A DNA stretch of 64,000 nt from Sporosarcina ureilytica (GTDB lineage: Bacteria > Bacillota > Bacilli > Bacillales_A > Planococcaceae), in the NCBI RefSeq assembly GCF_001753205.1, contig NZ_CP017560.1, positions 744,001 through 808,000 on the forward strand, given 5' to 3'. Within the stretch, counting starts at the first letter, position 1. The number at the start of each line of letters is the position of its first letter. The notes under the pieces were generated by a model, which saw only the letters and a program-made list of their open reading frames with translations, made no database searches and had not been told where the DNA came from. A program made the position numbers and the translations under genes. Positions 1 through 9,102 of this stretch are shown in pieces.

Positions 1-1
1 T

Positions 2-1228
2 ATAAATACGAGAGCTAAAACACAAATATCTGCTTGGTTTGGCGGTATTATCATCTTCTTCTCAGACTTAGGTACTCCGCTCATCGTGGGACCTGTCTTT
101 GAAAAAATATTTGATAAAGCGAAGGTTTCACGCGAAAAGCTTGCGTGGATTATCGATTCAACGTCATCTCCAGTAGCTATATTAATCCCATTCATTGGAT
201 GGGGTGTTTATATTATGGGATTGATTAGAACAGAATTCGATGCGTTAGGCATTGCGACTTCTGAGTTTAGTACGTTTGTTCAAGTGATTCCCTTTCAGTT
301 TTATGCAATATTAACCGTTTCTCTAGTTCCTCTTGTGGCACTAACAAAATTAGATTTCGGACCTATGGCGAGGGCAGAAAGAAGAATTCAGCAAACGGGC
401 GAATTATATTGGACAGAATCTAAGCCGCTTAGAAGAGCTGAAAATATTGAAGGAGAAACAAAAGGTGGACGAGCGATTTTTATTTGGCTGCCACTATTGG
501 TATTATTCGTTACGTTATTTGGATTGTTAATTTCATACGGTTTTCCTTTCGAACCTGTTCCAGGTAGTGATTTCCGAGTATCACTAAGTGCGGCATATTT
601 ATTTGCAGCCATTACAATAATTGGTTTAATGCTGTTTTATAATGTGAGAAAATTCGGAGAGGTTTTTGATATTTATACGAAAGGCATGCAAAAAATGGTT
701 TACGTTGCACTTACGCTCGTTTTGGCATGGTCGCTTGGCAATGTAATTAAAGAAATGGGAACCGCTGAATTTATTATTGAAGTGATGAGAGGCAATGTAC
801 CACCGTTTATCATCCCGGCAATTTTGTTTGTTGTTGGTGTTGTCATTTCTTTAGCATCCGGTACTTCATGGGGCACATTCGCGATTATGCTTCCACTTGC
901 GATTCCGATGGCGGTCGGATTAGATGCACATATGCTAGTTTGTATTGGTGCTGTTCTTTCAGGAGGCGTGTTTGGTGATCACTGTTCACCGATTTCCGAT
1001 ACGACGATTTTAGCATCAACAGGTGCTGGTGCGGATCATATCGATCATGTAAAAACTCAAATCCCTTATGCATTGTTAAATGCGAGTATTGCTTTTATCG
1101 GATTTATTGTTGCTGGTATTACAGGAAATGCTTATACGCTAGTGTTAACACTAGTCTTGCTTTTAGTGGCAGTATTTACACTATCGAAAATTCAAAACGT
1201 GAAAATGAGAAAAGAGGTTGGAGTATAA
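2..1228 (+). CDS. NhaC-family Na+/H+ antiporter (5' end outside window)
   Basis: The reading frame is open from the first complete codon, so this is the 3' part of a gene that begins before the window; the GTG at 86 is not needed as a start. About 408 residues are visible, with many hydrophobic helices and the NhaC-type stretches SGTSWGTFAIMLP and FGDHCSPISDTTILAS, in which polar residues interrupt a membrane segment. The family exchanges sodium for protons, or organic acids such as malate and lactate (MleN), across the cytoplasmic membrane. The stop codon directly abuts the argH start, so the two are co-transcribed and probably translationally coupled. The substrate cannot be read from sequence. 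Confidence 0.85.
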   Translation: MNTRAKTQISAWFGGIIIFFSDLGTPLIVGPVFEKIFDKAKVSREKLAWIIDSTSSPVAILIPFIGWGVYIMGLIRTEFDALGIATSEFSTFVQVIPFQFYAILTVSLVPLVALTKLDFGPMARAERRIQQTGELYWTESKPLRRAENIEGETKGGRAIFIWLPLLVLFVTLFGLLISYGFPFEPVPGSDFRVSLSAAYLFAAITIIGLMLFYNVRKFGEVFDIYTKGMQKMVYVALTLVLAWSLGNVIKEMGTAEFIIEVMRGNVPPFIIPAILFVVGVVISLASGTSWGTFAIMLPLAIPMAVGLDAHMLVCIGAVLSGGVFGDHCSPISDTTILASTGAGADHIDHVKTQIPYALLNASIAFIGFIVAGITGNAYTLVLTLVLLLVAVFTLSKIQNVKMRKEVGV

Positions 1229-2554
1229 GTGAAACTATGGGGTGGAAGATTCACAGGTAGAGAAGATAACATCATGAAAAAATTTAATACCTCCTTACCT
1301 GTCGATCGACGACTATATTATGAAGATATTACTGGCAGTATTGCACATGTGAAGATGCTTGTAGCGTGTGAATTATTGACAGAAGATGAAGGAACTTTAT
1401 TAGTGGATGGACTTGAATCGATTTTACAAGATATTGAGTCTGGCATCTTAAAAGTGGAAGGTGACTTTGAAGATATTCACTCTTTCGTAGAAATGAATTT
1501 AACGGAGAGAATTGGTGAAGTAGGCAAGAAACTTCATACAGCAAGAAGTCGAAACGATCAAGTTGCGGTCGATATGAGACAATATGCGAAAAATAAAGGA
1601 CAAGAAGTAATGGTTGCACTGCAGCAATTAATTGATTCGTTAATGAAGAAAGCTGCGGAAAATAATGTCATTATGCCTGGTTATACGCATTTACAACGTG
1701 CACAAGTCGTGACATTTAATCACCATTTGGGTGCGTATGTTCAAATGTTTAGCCGAGACAAAAAAAGAATCGAAAATGCGGTAAATATTTTGGATGAAAA
1801 TCCACTTGGTTGCGGCGCATTAGCAGGAACAACGCATAATATCGACCGTCAAATCACAACGGATTTACTAGGCTTTTCTAAACCAGTTGATAATTTCTTA
1901 GATGGGGTAAGTGATCGTGATTATTTACTTGAACTTATGTCTGGTTTTTCTATTACGATGATGCATATGAGCAGACTAAGTGAAGAACTCATTCTTTGGA
2001 GTAGCCAAGAATTCAAGTTTATTGAAATGGATGATGCTTATGCAACGGGAAGCAGTATCATGCCGCAAAAGAAAAATCCGGATGCTGCCGAATTAATTAG
2101 AGGGAAAACGGGTAGAGTATATGGCTCTCTCTTTGCATTGCTAACGACGTTAAAAGGTTTGCCGTTAACGTATAATAAAGATATGCAAGAGGATAAAGAA
2201 CAATTTTTCGATGCACTCGATACCGTGTTAGATTGTCTGGAGATTATGGCGAAAATGATTGATACACTTCATGTACAGGAAGAAAATATGAAGGCGGCAA
2301 TTAAAGCAGGTTTTTTAAACGCTACAGAAGTCGCTGATTATTTAGTGAGCAAAGGAACGGCCTTTAGAGATGCGCATGAAATTGTTGGTAAAATCATCAT
2401 TTATTGTGAAGAGCAGCAGAAAGCAATTGAAGATTTAACAATTGAAGAATTAGCGAAGTTCAGCCATAATATTACAGACGATATTTACGCATATATCGAC
2501 TACGAAGCTATATTAGAAAAGGGAAATAAAAAGCTAATCAAAGAGATTAGGTAA
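1229..2554 (+). CDS. argH: Argininosuccinate lyase
   Basis: Catalyses the last step of arginine synthesis, splitting argininosuccinate into arginine and fumarate in the cytoplasm. The 441-residue protein carries the fumarase/aspartase superfamily signature GSSIMPQKKNP at residues 274-284, the N-terminal KLWGGRF motif and the conserved TARSRNDQV block. It is slightly shorter than the usual 455-470 residues. The GTG start follows the upstream stop with no gap and lies behind an AGAGG site, which implies translational coupling to the NhaC-type transporter. argG is not next to it, at least on this side; it may lie upstream of the window. A strong bidirectional hairpin terminator follows. Confidence 0.95.
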   Translation: MKLWGGRFTGREDNIMKKFNTSLPVDRRLYYEDITGSIAHVKMLVACELLTEDEGTLLVDGLESILQDIESGILKVEGDFEDIHSFVEMNLTERIGEVGKKLHTARSRNDQVAVDMRQYAKNKGQEVMVALQQLIDSLMKKAAENNVIMPGYTHLQRAQVVTFNHHLGAYVQMFSRDKKRIENAVNILDENPLGCGALAGTTHNIDRQITTDLLGFSKPVDNFLDGVSDRDYLLELMSGFSITMMHMSRLSEELILWSSQEFKFIEMDDAYATGSSIMPQKKNPDAAELIRGKTGRVYGSLFALLTTLKGLPLTYNKDMQEDKEQFFDALDTVLDCLEIMAKMIDTLHVQEENMKAAIKAGFLNATEVADYLVSKGTAFRDAHEIVGKIIIYCEEQQKAIEDLTIEELAKFSHNITDDIYAYIDYEAILEKGNKKLIKEIR

Positions 2555-2612
2555 CCTAAAAAGCTTTGTAATAGTTGATTCATCGGTTTTATATAATTAG
2601 AATTTTCAAATA

Positions 2613-2650
2613 TAGCCTGACTCTAGAAAACTAGAGTCAGGCTATTTTTT
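2613..2650. terminator. Bidirectional intrinsic terminator after argH
   Basis: A perfect 14-bp stem (2613-2626 with 2631-2644) closes an AAAA loop and is followed by a T-run. It lies between the convergent argH and hydratase genes, so it can serve both strands. Confidence 0.9.
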
Positions 2651-3438
2651 TATGGCACAAAAGTCACCTCAACTTCACCAATATCCGAATACGACACTTT
2701 ATATGTACCTTCCTTTGCAACAAGCGGAGAAATAAATGTACCTGAAGAGATGATCATATTTTTCTTTAAGATTTTATTCTTCTTCGCCAATTTTCGAGCC
2801 AACCAAGCAACGGAAGAAACGGGATTTCCTAACACCGCGGATGAAATTCCTTCACTAATTTTTTCACCGTTATGGAAAAGTTCCATTTTAATCTGTTCGA
2901 ATGCATTAAATGAAAAAGGTTCAATTGGATTTGCTAAAACGACAAGGCCAGTTGCAGTGTTGTCACATAGTAAGTCAGGTAATGAAAAATTCGGAAACCA
3001 ATCGATGTATCGCGCATCCGGAATTTCGATTCCCGCGCAAATGTTACTCTTCTTAATGATTTCTTCTTCACTGGCCCCAAGTGATAAATCATCCGTTAGA
3101 GCGAACATAATTTCAGGTTCAATTAAAGGTGCAAACAAAGAGGTAAGGGAAATAGAATCACCACTATGCATAATATGCGTTGAGAGTAACGTCCCGTAAG
3201 CCGGTTCATCCGTGTTCGCAATCGCTTGCGTCTCAGCACTTGTCATACTAATTTTATAACCAGCAATTTCGGTATTTTTTGACGCGCATTTTTGGTGAAT
3301 TAATTTCTCCTGTACTAAATAAGAAGTCTCCTCATCCAGTGTATAACGATGTCGGATAAATTCGATAGGCTGTTTTGTTTCGTAAGAATTCATGATTGTC
3401 CCAACAATTTCATCTACTACACTTGTCAAAATAATCAC
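2650..3438 (-). CDS. 2-keto-4-pentenoate hydratase / FAH-superfamily protein
   Basis: Resembles the MhpD-type hydratases and 4-oxalocrotonate decarboxylases of the fumarylacetoacetate hydrolase superfamily, which act on 2-keto acids with a divalent metal in aromatic meta-cleavage pathways. Length (262 residues) fits. The motif PLIEPEIMF (about residues 104-112) supplies the E-x-E metal ligands and GYK (60-62) is the usual active-site lysine region. The frame opens with GTG behind a weak GGGG site. It stands alone, with no other aromatic degradation genes nearby, so the true substrate is unknown. It runs convergently with argH and divergently from the thioredoxin gene. Confidence 0.8.
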   Translation of the reverse strand: MIILTSVVDEIVGTIMNSYETKQPIEFIRHRYTLDEETSYLVQEKLIHQKCASKNTEIAGYKISMTSAETQAIANTDEPAYGTLLSTHIMHSGDSISLTSLFAPLIEPEIMFALTDDLSLGASEEEIIKKSNICAGIEIPDARYIDWFPNFSLPDLLCDNTATGLVVLANPIEPFSFNAFEQIKMELFHNGEKISEGISSAVLGNPVSSVAWLARKLAKKNKILKKNMIISSGTFISPLVAKEGTYKVSYSDIGEVEVTFVP

Positions 3439-3648
3439 CCCATTTAGATATGTATGACACTAAACATACTATATTAGGAGATTTCTGTGAAGAGGCAGTC
3501 ACCTAGATTAAAATCCCCAATCTATTTGTCTTACGATAATTGTCATAAATGGCCTCCAAATGCTATCTAAAGTATACTACCATTATGGTAAGAAGTACTT
3601 TAACGGGTAACCAGTTAACCCAACTAAGCAACACTAAGGAGCAGTTTA

Positions 3649-4275
3649 ATGAAGAAAATTAGAATTCTTTTTATAACTCTTGCGGCAATCTTAGTCGTAG
3701 CAATGATTACAATTATGATTACGACAAATATGAAAACGAAAGATAAGGGATTGGATGAATATGAAAGTGGCAATCTTGAAGATTTGCCTGATAATCTTGT
3801 GGATGAAAGTTTAGATGTAGAATCTGGGATTGATGTGGGGCATCATGCACCTGATTTTAAATTAACAACTTTAACCGGTGAAGTGGTCAACCTGTCTGAT
3901 TATCGGGGGAAGACTGTCATGCTTAATTTCTGGGCTTCATGGTGTCCGCCATGTCGCGTTGAAATGCCCCATATGGAAACGTATTACCAAGAATATAAAG
4001 ATCAAGATAACATTGAAATACTCGCAGTGAATATGACAACGCTTGAAAGAGGTAGCCAAGAGAAAGTACCCGAATTTGTCGATAAACATGGACTCACTTT
4101 TCCAATATTAATGGACGAAAAAGGCGAGGTTATGGATTTATATAAAGTGATTGTATATCCAACTACCTATATTGTGAATCCAGAAGGCGTCATTACAGAC
4201 AAAGTCATGATTCCATTGGATGTTGAAGTGATTAAGTGGTTAATTGAGAATAGTGAAGAGTTTCGTGTGGATTAA
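3649..4275 (+). CDS. Membrane-anchored TlpA/ResA-like thiol-disulfide oxidoreductase
   Basis: An extracytoplasmic thioredoxin-fold protein of the AhpC/TSA-Redoxin type. Residues 1-28 form a single uncleaved membrane anchor after a basic MKK start; an acidic linker (about 33-62) separates it from the thioredoxin domain. The redox motif is WCPPC (Cys99, Cys102) within NFWASWCPPC, and the cis-proline loop reads YPTTY (about 171-175). ResA of B. subtilis has CEPC and works in cytochrome c maturation, but no res or ccd genes are adjacent, so the partner is open. An AAGGAG site precedes the ATG and a terminator follows, giving a single-gene unit. Confidence 0.88.
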   Translation: MKKIRILFITLAAILVVAMITIMITTNMKTKDKGLDEYESGNLEDLPDNLVDESLDVESGIDVGHHAPDFKLTTLTGEVVNLSDYRGKTVMLNFWASWCPPCRVEMPHMETYYQEYKDQDNIEILAVNMTTLERGSQEKVPEFVDKHGLTFPILMDEKGEVMDLYKVIVYPTTYIVNPEGVITDKVMIPLDVEVIKWLIENSEEFRVD

Positions 4276-4281
4276 TAAAGT

Positions 4282-4314
4282 GCCCGTTTTCATTTTTTGA
4301 GAACGGGCTTTTTA
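4282..4314 (+). terminator. Intrinsic terminator after the thioredoxin gene
   Basis: GCCCGTT at 4282-4288 pairs with AACGGGC at 4302-4308, followed by six Ts. Confidence 0.85.
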
Positions 4315-4395
4315 TAATTATGTTATCGAGTACGTTTATGTTAAAATCAAACTAATGAAAACGAACTATTGTTCTTGTTGGGGGGGAGGAGCTTC

Positions 4396-5022
4396 ATGAA
4401 ATTCGAGTGGAGAAAGAAGGAAAAAGATTTATATATACCAAAGCAAAAACCTGAACTAGTGGCGGTCTCTAAACAAAAGTTTTTTATGATTCAGGGGAAA
4501 GGTAATCCGAATCATGAAGAGTTTGCTGAAAGGGTCGGCGTGCTTTATTCGTTGGCCTATGCGATTCGGATGATGCCTAGAAATGGCTACACGCCTGAAG
4601 GTTATTTTGAGTATACCGTATATCCGTTAGAAGGAATTTGGGATTTAACGGAAGAAGGAAGGCAATTAGACGAACTCAATAAAGATGAACTGGTGTATAC
4701 AATTATGATTAGACAACCAGACTTTGTCACAGCTGAAGTTGTTGAACGGGCTTTTGAACGGGTAAGAGAAAAGAAACCACACCCATATCTGGAAGAGGTT
4801 AAGTTTGAAACGGTAGAAGACGGGATGTCAGTGCAAATGCTTCATGTCGGTCCGTTTGATGAAGAACCGCAAACTTTTGAAAAAATGGATGCGTTTTTGG
4901 AAACTCAGCAGTTAGAAAGAGTTTCGTTAACGCATCGAGAAATTTACCTTTCGGATATTAGAAGGGTCGAACCGTCTAAACTGAAAACAGTGCTAAGGTA
5001 TCAAGTAAAACCTCGAGGTTAA
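4396..5022 (+). CDS. GyrI-like small-molecule-binding domain protein
   Basis: A 208-residue cytoplasmic protein resembling the GyrI-like (COG4832) family, whose SHS2-type fold binds small amphipathic molecules in regulators such as BmrR and Rob. No DNA-binding domain is present, so it would be a free-standing binder. Family-like segments include FMIQGKGNPN near the start and the VQMLHVGPFDEE region near residue 160. I chose the ATG at 4396 because the purine-rich GGGGGGAGGAG ends five bases before it; an upstream TTG frame extension has no such site. The next gene, an SRPBCC hydrophobic-ligand protein, follows after 37 bases and may be co-transcribed. Exact role unknown. Confidence 0.72.
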   Translation: MKFEWRKKEKDLYIPKQKPELVAVSKQKFFMIQGKGNPNHEEFAERVGVLYSLAYAIRMMPRNGYTPEGYFEYTVYPLEGIWDLTEEGRQLDELNKDELVYTIMIRQPDFVTAEVVERAFERVREKKPHPYLEEVKFETVEDGMSVQMLHVGPFDEEPQTFEKMDAFLETQQLERVSLTHREIYLSDIRRVEPSKLKTVLRYQVKPRG

Positions 5023-5059
5023 GTCTTAGGCAAGTCAATTTAGAAAGTAGGAACGACGA

Positions 5060-5509
5060 ATGAAAAAATGGACAAGGAATATTGAAATAAATGCGCCTAT
5101 CGAAAAAGTATGGTGTCTTGTTGACGGTTCTGTAGAAAATATGCAAAAAATCATGCCTAATGTCATTGAACATAAACCGATTAAAGTAACCGATGATAAA
5201 GTTGGAAGTGTTTATCGTCAAAAATACAAAGAAGGTAAAAGAATCGAAGAATACGATGTGGAAACATTGGACTATTTGAATACGCCTAAACAGAAAAAGT
5301 TGAAGGTTGGTTTTACCCTTGCAAGTATGTTTGAGATAACAGCTTCATATGACATCGCAAAAATTGCAGATGATAAAACTTCATTTACCTATACTGTAAC
5401 GAATCGTCCTTTAAAATGGTTTGTGAAACTATTTTTATTGTTTGCTTCTGATAAAGTGGTTATTGAGTTTTTAGAACGTGTTAAAAAGATTGCTGAAGCA
5501 GATGAGTAA
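5060..5509 (+). CDS. SRPBCC-family (polyketide cyclase/START-like) protein
   Basis: A 149-residue protein opening with WTRNIEINAPIEKVW, the typical beta-strand and helix start of the SRPBCC/Bet v 1 fold, which forms a deep hydrophobic ligand pocket. Members bind or modify lipids, aromatic compounds or stress signals; nothing here fixes the ligand. A weak AGTAGGAA site precedes the ATG. It lies 37 bp behind the GyrI-like gene and ends before a bidirectional terminator, suggesting a two-gene unit of small ligand-binding proteins. Confidence 0.75.
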   Translation: MKKWTRNIEINAPIEKVWCLVDGSVENMQKIMPNVIEHKPIKVTDDKVGSVYRQKYKEGKRIEEYDVETLDYLNTPKQKKLKVGFTLASMFEITASYDIAKIADDKTSFTYTVTNRPLKWFVKLFLLFASDKVVIEFLERVKKIAEADE

Positions 5510-5567
5510 AGTATGTTTGACCAAATTAGTGTGTGCTGAAATAAAAATGCTTAGAAACTACGAAAAA

Positions 5568-5602
5568 AATCAGCCTTTCCTACCCGAAAGGCTGATTTTT
5601 TA
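5568..5602. terminator. Bidirectional terminator between the SRPBCC gene and scdA
   Basis: AATCAGCCTTTC pairs with GAAAGGCTGATT around a short loop, with an A-run on one side and a T-run on the other, so it can act for both convergent units. Confidence 0.9.
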
Positions 5603-5616
5603 TGTTGATGGACTAA

Positions 5617-6315
5617 TTAAAGATATTCACGTACGCGATCAAATAAGACATTATTTTCAAGGTGAACATGGTCGAAAGTATCTTTTTCAAGTTGTTCCAA
5701 ACGTGCATATACTGTTCGGTACGTACCACATGCATCCGCTGGCGGTGTGAAGTCGTTTGTGATTTCCCGTAATTCATTTAACAAACGTCCTGCATTCTCA
5801 TGTTCCTCTTCTAATTCCAATACATGAGGTTTAATTTGTTCTTTTAGTTCAGTCGTTGGATTTTTCAAGAAATCAAGAATGATCGGGAACACATTCTTAT
5901 CTTCATCCTCCGTATGCGCTAAAAGTTCATCCCGTAATTCTCTATAAATCTCCTCAATACGCAGTAGATGCGGATTTGAATCGCCATGAACGCGAGCAAC
6001 TCTCGTTACGTACGGTGCAATAGCAGGGAGCTCTTCTCTCAATTCATCGTGGTACTTTTCTTGAATATATGACACAAGCGTTCGATCGCCGAAAGAAGCA
6101 GGATGCATACTTTCACGACGTTCGCGTTTACTTTCTAATGCTTTCACCTGATTTAACACTTCTTCAGGTCCAAGATTACGGGCTTCCGCTGCTTCTTTTA
6201 GCGCAATTTTGCCGCCGCAACAAAAGTCGATACGTAATTTTCTAAATAAATCCGTACTTTGTGGTAATTGTGTAACGATATCGGAAACATGTGTATCTAA
6301 TGTAATTTGAGTCAT
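5617..6315 (-). CDS. scdA: Iron-sulfur cluster repair di-iron protein (RIC/YtfE/ScdA)
   Basis: Repairs iron-sulfur clusters damaged by nitric oxide or oxidants. The N-terminal ScdA_N domain carries the conserved DFCCGGK (Cys32, Cys33), and the C-terminal hemerythrin-like domain holds spaced histidines for a di-iron centre (HDELREE, HGDSNPH, HTEDEDKNVFP, LEEEHENAG, HVHLENNVLF). The ATG at 6315 has an excellent GAGGAGGAG site; the frame extends 12 codons further upstream without one. The 232-residue length fits the family. An FNR-type palindrome lies just upstream at a distance suited to activation, so expression is probably induced when oxygen is absent or nitric oxide is present. Confidence 0.93.
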   Translation of the reverse strand: MTQITLDTHVSDIVTQLPQSTDLFRKLRIDFCCGGKIALKEAAEARNLGPEEVLNQVKALESKRERRESMHPASFGDRTLVSYIQEKYHDELREELPAIAPYVTRVARVHGDSNPHLLRIEEIYRELRDELLAHTEDEDKNVFPIILDFLKNPTTELKEQIKPHVLELEEEHENAGRLLNELREITNDFTPPADACGTYRTVYARLEQLEKDTFDHVHLENNVLFDRVREYL

Positions 6316-6347
6316 GCTAGTCTCCTCCTCTTTTGAATGTATATCTA

Positions 6348-6390
6348 TCATAAAGGAAGCTTCGCCAAAAAGTTGTGATAAAAATCACAA
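6348..6390 (-). promoter_or_regulatory. scdA promoter with FNR-type operator
   Basis: TTGTGATAAAAATCACAA (6373-6390) is a perfect palindrome containing TGTGA-N6-TCACA, the FNR/Crp-family consensus. On the minus strand a TATGAT -10 lies at 6353-6348. A start near 6341 would put the palindrome centre about 40 bases upstream, the class II activator position. Assignment to FNR rather than another Crp-family protein is inference from gene function. Confidence 0.72.
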
Positions 6391-6401
6391 TGCCAGTCAT
6401 G

Positions 6402-6437
6402 AAAAAACGTGAAAGTTTAAACTTTCACGTTTTTTTG
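6402..6437 (-). terminator. Terminator of the GGDEF-EAL gene
   Basis: ACGTGAAAGT pairs with ACTTTCACGT around TTAA, flanked by A- and T-runs. The restored stop codon of the GGDEF-EAL gene (6417-6419) lies in the loop. It also insulates scdA from upstream transcription. Confidence 0.85.
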
Positions 6438-8926
6438 GGTGGCCCGAAAGGTTGCGGCTTGTTGCTGAATTGTATCGAAGTTTGCAAAAAAATCATCTGG
6501 ATGAAGCGGTTTACTAAACAAAAATCCTTGAATATGGAAGCAGTTATGCACCCATAAAAAATCCAATTGGTCGTACGCTTCGATTCCTTGGCGGTCACGT
6601 CGATATTCAAATGTTCAGCTACGGTAATAATCATGGTGCACAAAGCTGCATTATGTTTATTTTCCTGTATATTTTGAATGAAAGATCGGTCGATTTTTAA
6701 ACGATCGATTGGAAATTGGTTTAAATAATGGAGGGAAGAATAGCCCGTTCCAAAGTCATCCATTGCAATCGATACACCAAGTGCTTTCAATTCTAATAAA
6801 ACTTCTCTTGCATTATTAATATTCATCGTCATGCTTTCAGTAATTTCCAGTTCCAAAAATTTCGGTGCTACCCCTGTTTCTGTTAAAATGCCCTCAATAA
6901 CTTGCACTAAATTTGGCTGAAAAAACTGTCGAGTAGAAATATTAACCGCAACACTGATATTGGGCAAGCCTTGCGCGTGCCATTTTTTTACCTGCTGACA
7001 AGCTGTTTTGAGCACCCATTCGCCGATCGGTATGATTAAACCCGTTTCTTCCGCAAGAGGAATGAATTTCCCCGGTGATACAAATCCGCGTTCTGGATGT
7101 AGCCAACGTACTAGCGCTTCTACGGCATGAATTTCACCTGTTTTCAAGTTGATTTGCGGCTGATACTCGATATACAATTCATTATTCTCAATTGCACTAT
7201 GCAAATCATTTTCTAAAACGAGATGTTCCAATCGTTGTTCGTTCATCATCGGTTCGAAAAGTTTGAAATTCACGGGTGCATTTTGTGTTTCATACATAGC
7301 GATTTGAGCATTTTTAAGTAATTCAGTCTCGTTTTCACCATGCTCTGGATAACAGGCAACGCCGATGTTTGTGATGATATTTAGTTGAAAATGCTTCATT
7401 TGAATAGGTTCAGAAAAAATGGTTTCGATTTGTTTACAAAGTATTTCGATAGCTACTTCGCTTGTAAGAGAGTCTACGAAGAGCATAAATTTTTTACCCC
7501 GCATACTCCCTAGAAGTATGCTTTTCGGCAAACCTATACGCAGCCTATTCGCAATTGCTTCCAAAACGACTTCTCCGATATCGTGACCGAGCGATTCACT
7601 AATTGTTTCAAAACGTTCAACGTCAAGCATCATCACTGCTTTCTTAGTAGTAGGTTTATTTGCGATGGCCTCATTTACTTGCTTTTGGAAATGGCGGTAA
7701 TTCGGAAGCTTCGTTATCTCATCGTAATACGCTAAATAAGAGATATGTTCTGCATGTTTTTTCTGCTCCGTAATATCTCTAAATACGATAATCGACCCGG
7801 CATTTTTCTTGTTTTCAATAAAAGGTGTTGTCACATAAGATACTGGGATATGGGACCCATCTTTTTTTGTAAACTCAGTTTCGATAATCGCTTCACTTTC
7901 AGTTTGGCATGGGCAATGTTTATCCGAATTATTGAGAATGCTACGCAAGTTTTTCCCGATTAATTCATGTTTCCGCCAATTTAATAAGCGCTCTGCCATT
8001 GGATTCATAAACGTAATAATTTGTTTATGATTCATCACAATGATTCCTTCCCCAATTTGAGAAGTCATTGTTTTTAAAAATTTCTCGGAATACTTTATTT
8101 GGTTTTTCTTTTTCTGTAATAACTGAAAAGGTTCTTGTACCGACGTATAATAAATGGCGCGCAATAAGAAATAGACTGCTGTTAATTGAAATAAATGTCC
8201 AAGAAAATTATGAATATCATCTACATATTTATAAGATGTAAACAGAAAATCTCCGATAAGCAAATAACAAGAAGCGACGAGCATCATTAAATTTCGCGTA
8301 CGATCGGTATTGAAATGTTTTATCAAATAGACCATGCACAAAACTTGAATGGCTGCAGCTACGTATTGTAAGTTGTTTTTGAGTGAAGTAGGACCAACTC
8401 CGTCAATCACTAAATCTGGAAGCAATTTCACGGGATTGAAAATAACTGCAATCCATATGCCGGCATGAAGCAGGGCGATTCCGTAGGCAATCCAATGCTG
8501 ATTGTTTGAGACAGGTTTGTCTTTGACCATTAAAACGATTAACAAACCTACCGCCAATACAAGTCTTGCGGCAATATAAAACCAAGTCGCTTGGTAAGGA
8601 GAGCTCTCCATAAGAAAATATGGCATGCCTTTATAAGTAATTGCATGAAAAATCTCTAATAACGCAATGCTGAAAAATAAGGCACCCAACCATATTTTTT
8701 GAACTGATAAAGTATGTGGAAAAGTCATCCATGCTTGAAGTGCAATGGTAAAAGATGCACTAATGATAAAGAACTCAATGAGTAAGTGAAGCATGACATA
8801 GTTGTCCTCAGAAAAAAGCCCAAATAATGATTCGCTAAAAAATAAAGCATAAAGAAGCAGCGAGAATGGAATGAGCATGGCTAAGTAATTATTCTTCCAA
8901 AACTGACTGTAAAATAGTTTTTTCAT
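6417..8926 (-). pseudogene. Membrane PAS-GGDEF-EAL c-di-GMP protein, frameshifted in the EAL domain
   Basis: Domains in order: a multi-helix MASE3-like membrane sensor (about residues 15-255), a PAS domain (about 285-395), a GGDEF domain and an EAL domain (about 580 onward). The GGDEF signature is degraded to RGKKF, so cyclase activity is unlikely. The EAL domain has EAL in VEALVRW and the DDFGTGYSS loop, so the protein was probably a phosphodiesterase. Near 6586-6593 the frame breaks. The read frame gives VTAKESKR, but adding one base after GCC restores VTAEGIEAYDQL and then QGFLFSKPL up to a stop at 6417-6419. The break removes the catalytic Glu of the AEGIE motif. It could be a real mutation or a sequencing error. 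The ATG at 8926 sits behind AGGGG; a c-di-GMP-II riboswitch precedes it. Confidence 0.88.
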
Positions 8927-8984
8927 CGGTTTCACCCCTATAAACTTTTTACGGGTCGTTTGTTACGATAAAAATATGGGATAA

Positions 8985-9082
8985 ACAAAATAAAACCGAC
9001 CCTTAAAAAGAGTCGGTTGCACTAGTCGCTCCCAGCCGCCCAAGTGCCCATTTAAGAGCGGCTGTTCTTCGCTTCCACTTCT
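8985..9082 (-). promoter_or_regulatory. Class II cyclic-di-GMP riboswitch with terminator platform
   Basis: The minus-strand RNA contains the c-di-GMP-II landmarks TTAAATGGGCACTTG and TAGTGCAACCGAC, as I recall them from the Clostridium acetobutylicum aptamer. The pseudoknot topology also matches: AGCCGC (9063-9058) pairs with GCGGCT (9039-9034), and GCACT (9047-9043) pairs with AGTGC (9023-9019). The aptamer 3' strand AACCGAC is also the 5' arm of a terminator hairpin (9018-8994) followed by a T-rich tract to 8985. Ligand binding should therefore block termination, an ON switch. It controls the downstream GGDEF-EAL gene, whose EAL domain would degrade c-di-GMP: feedback control. Confidence 0.85.
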
Positions 9083-9102
9083 GTAAAATTTTCCCTAACA
9101 CA

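Noticed and set aside
5478..5750. 90-codon plus-strand ORF after the SRPBCC gene
   Set aside because: It runs through a terminator hairpin and antisense to scdA, with no ribosome site.
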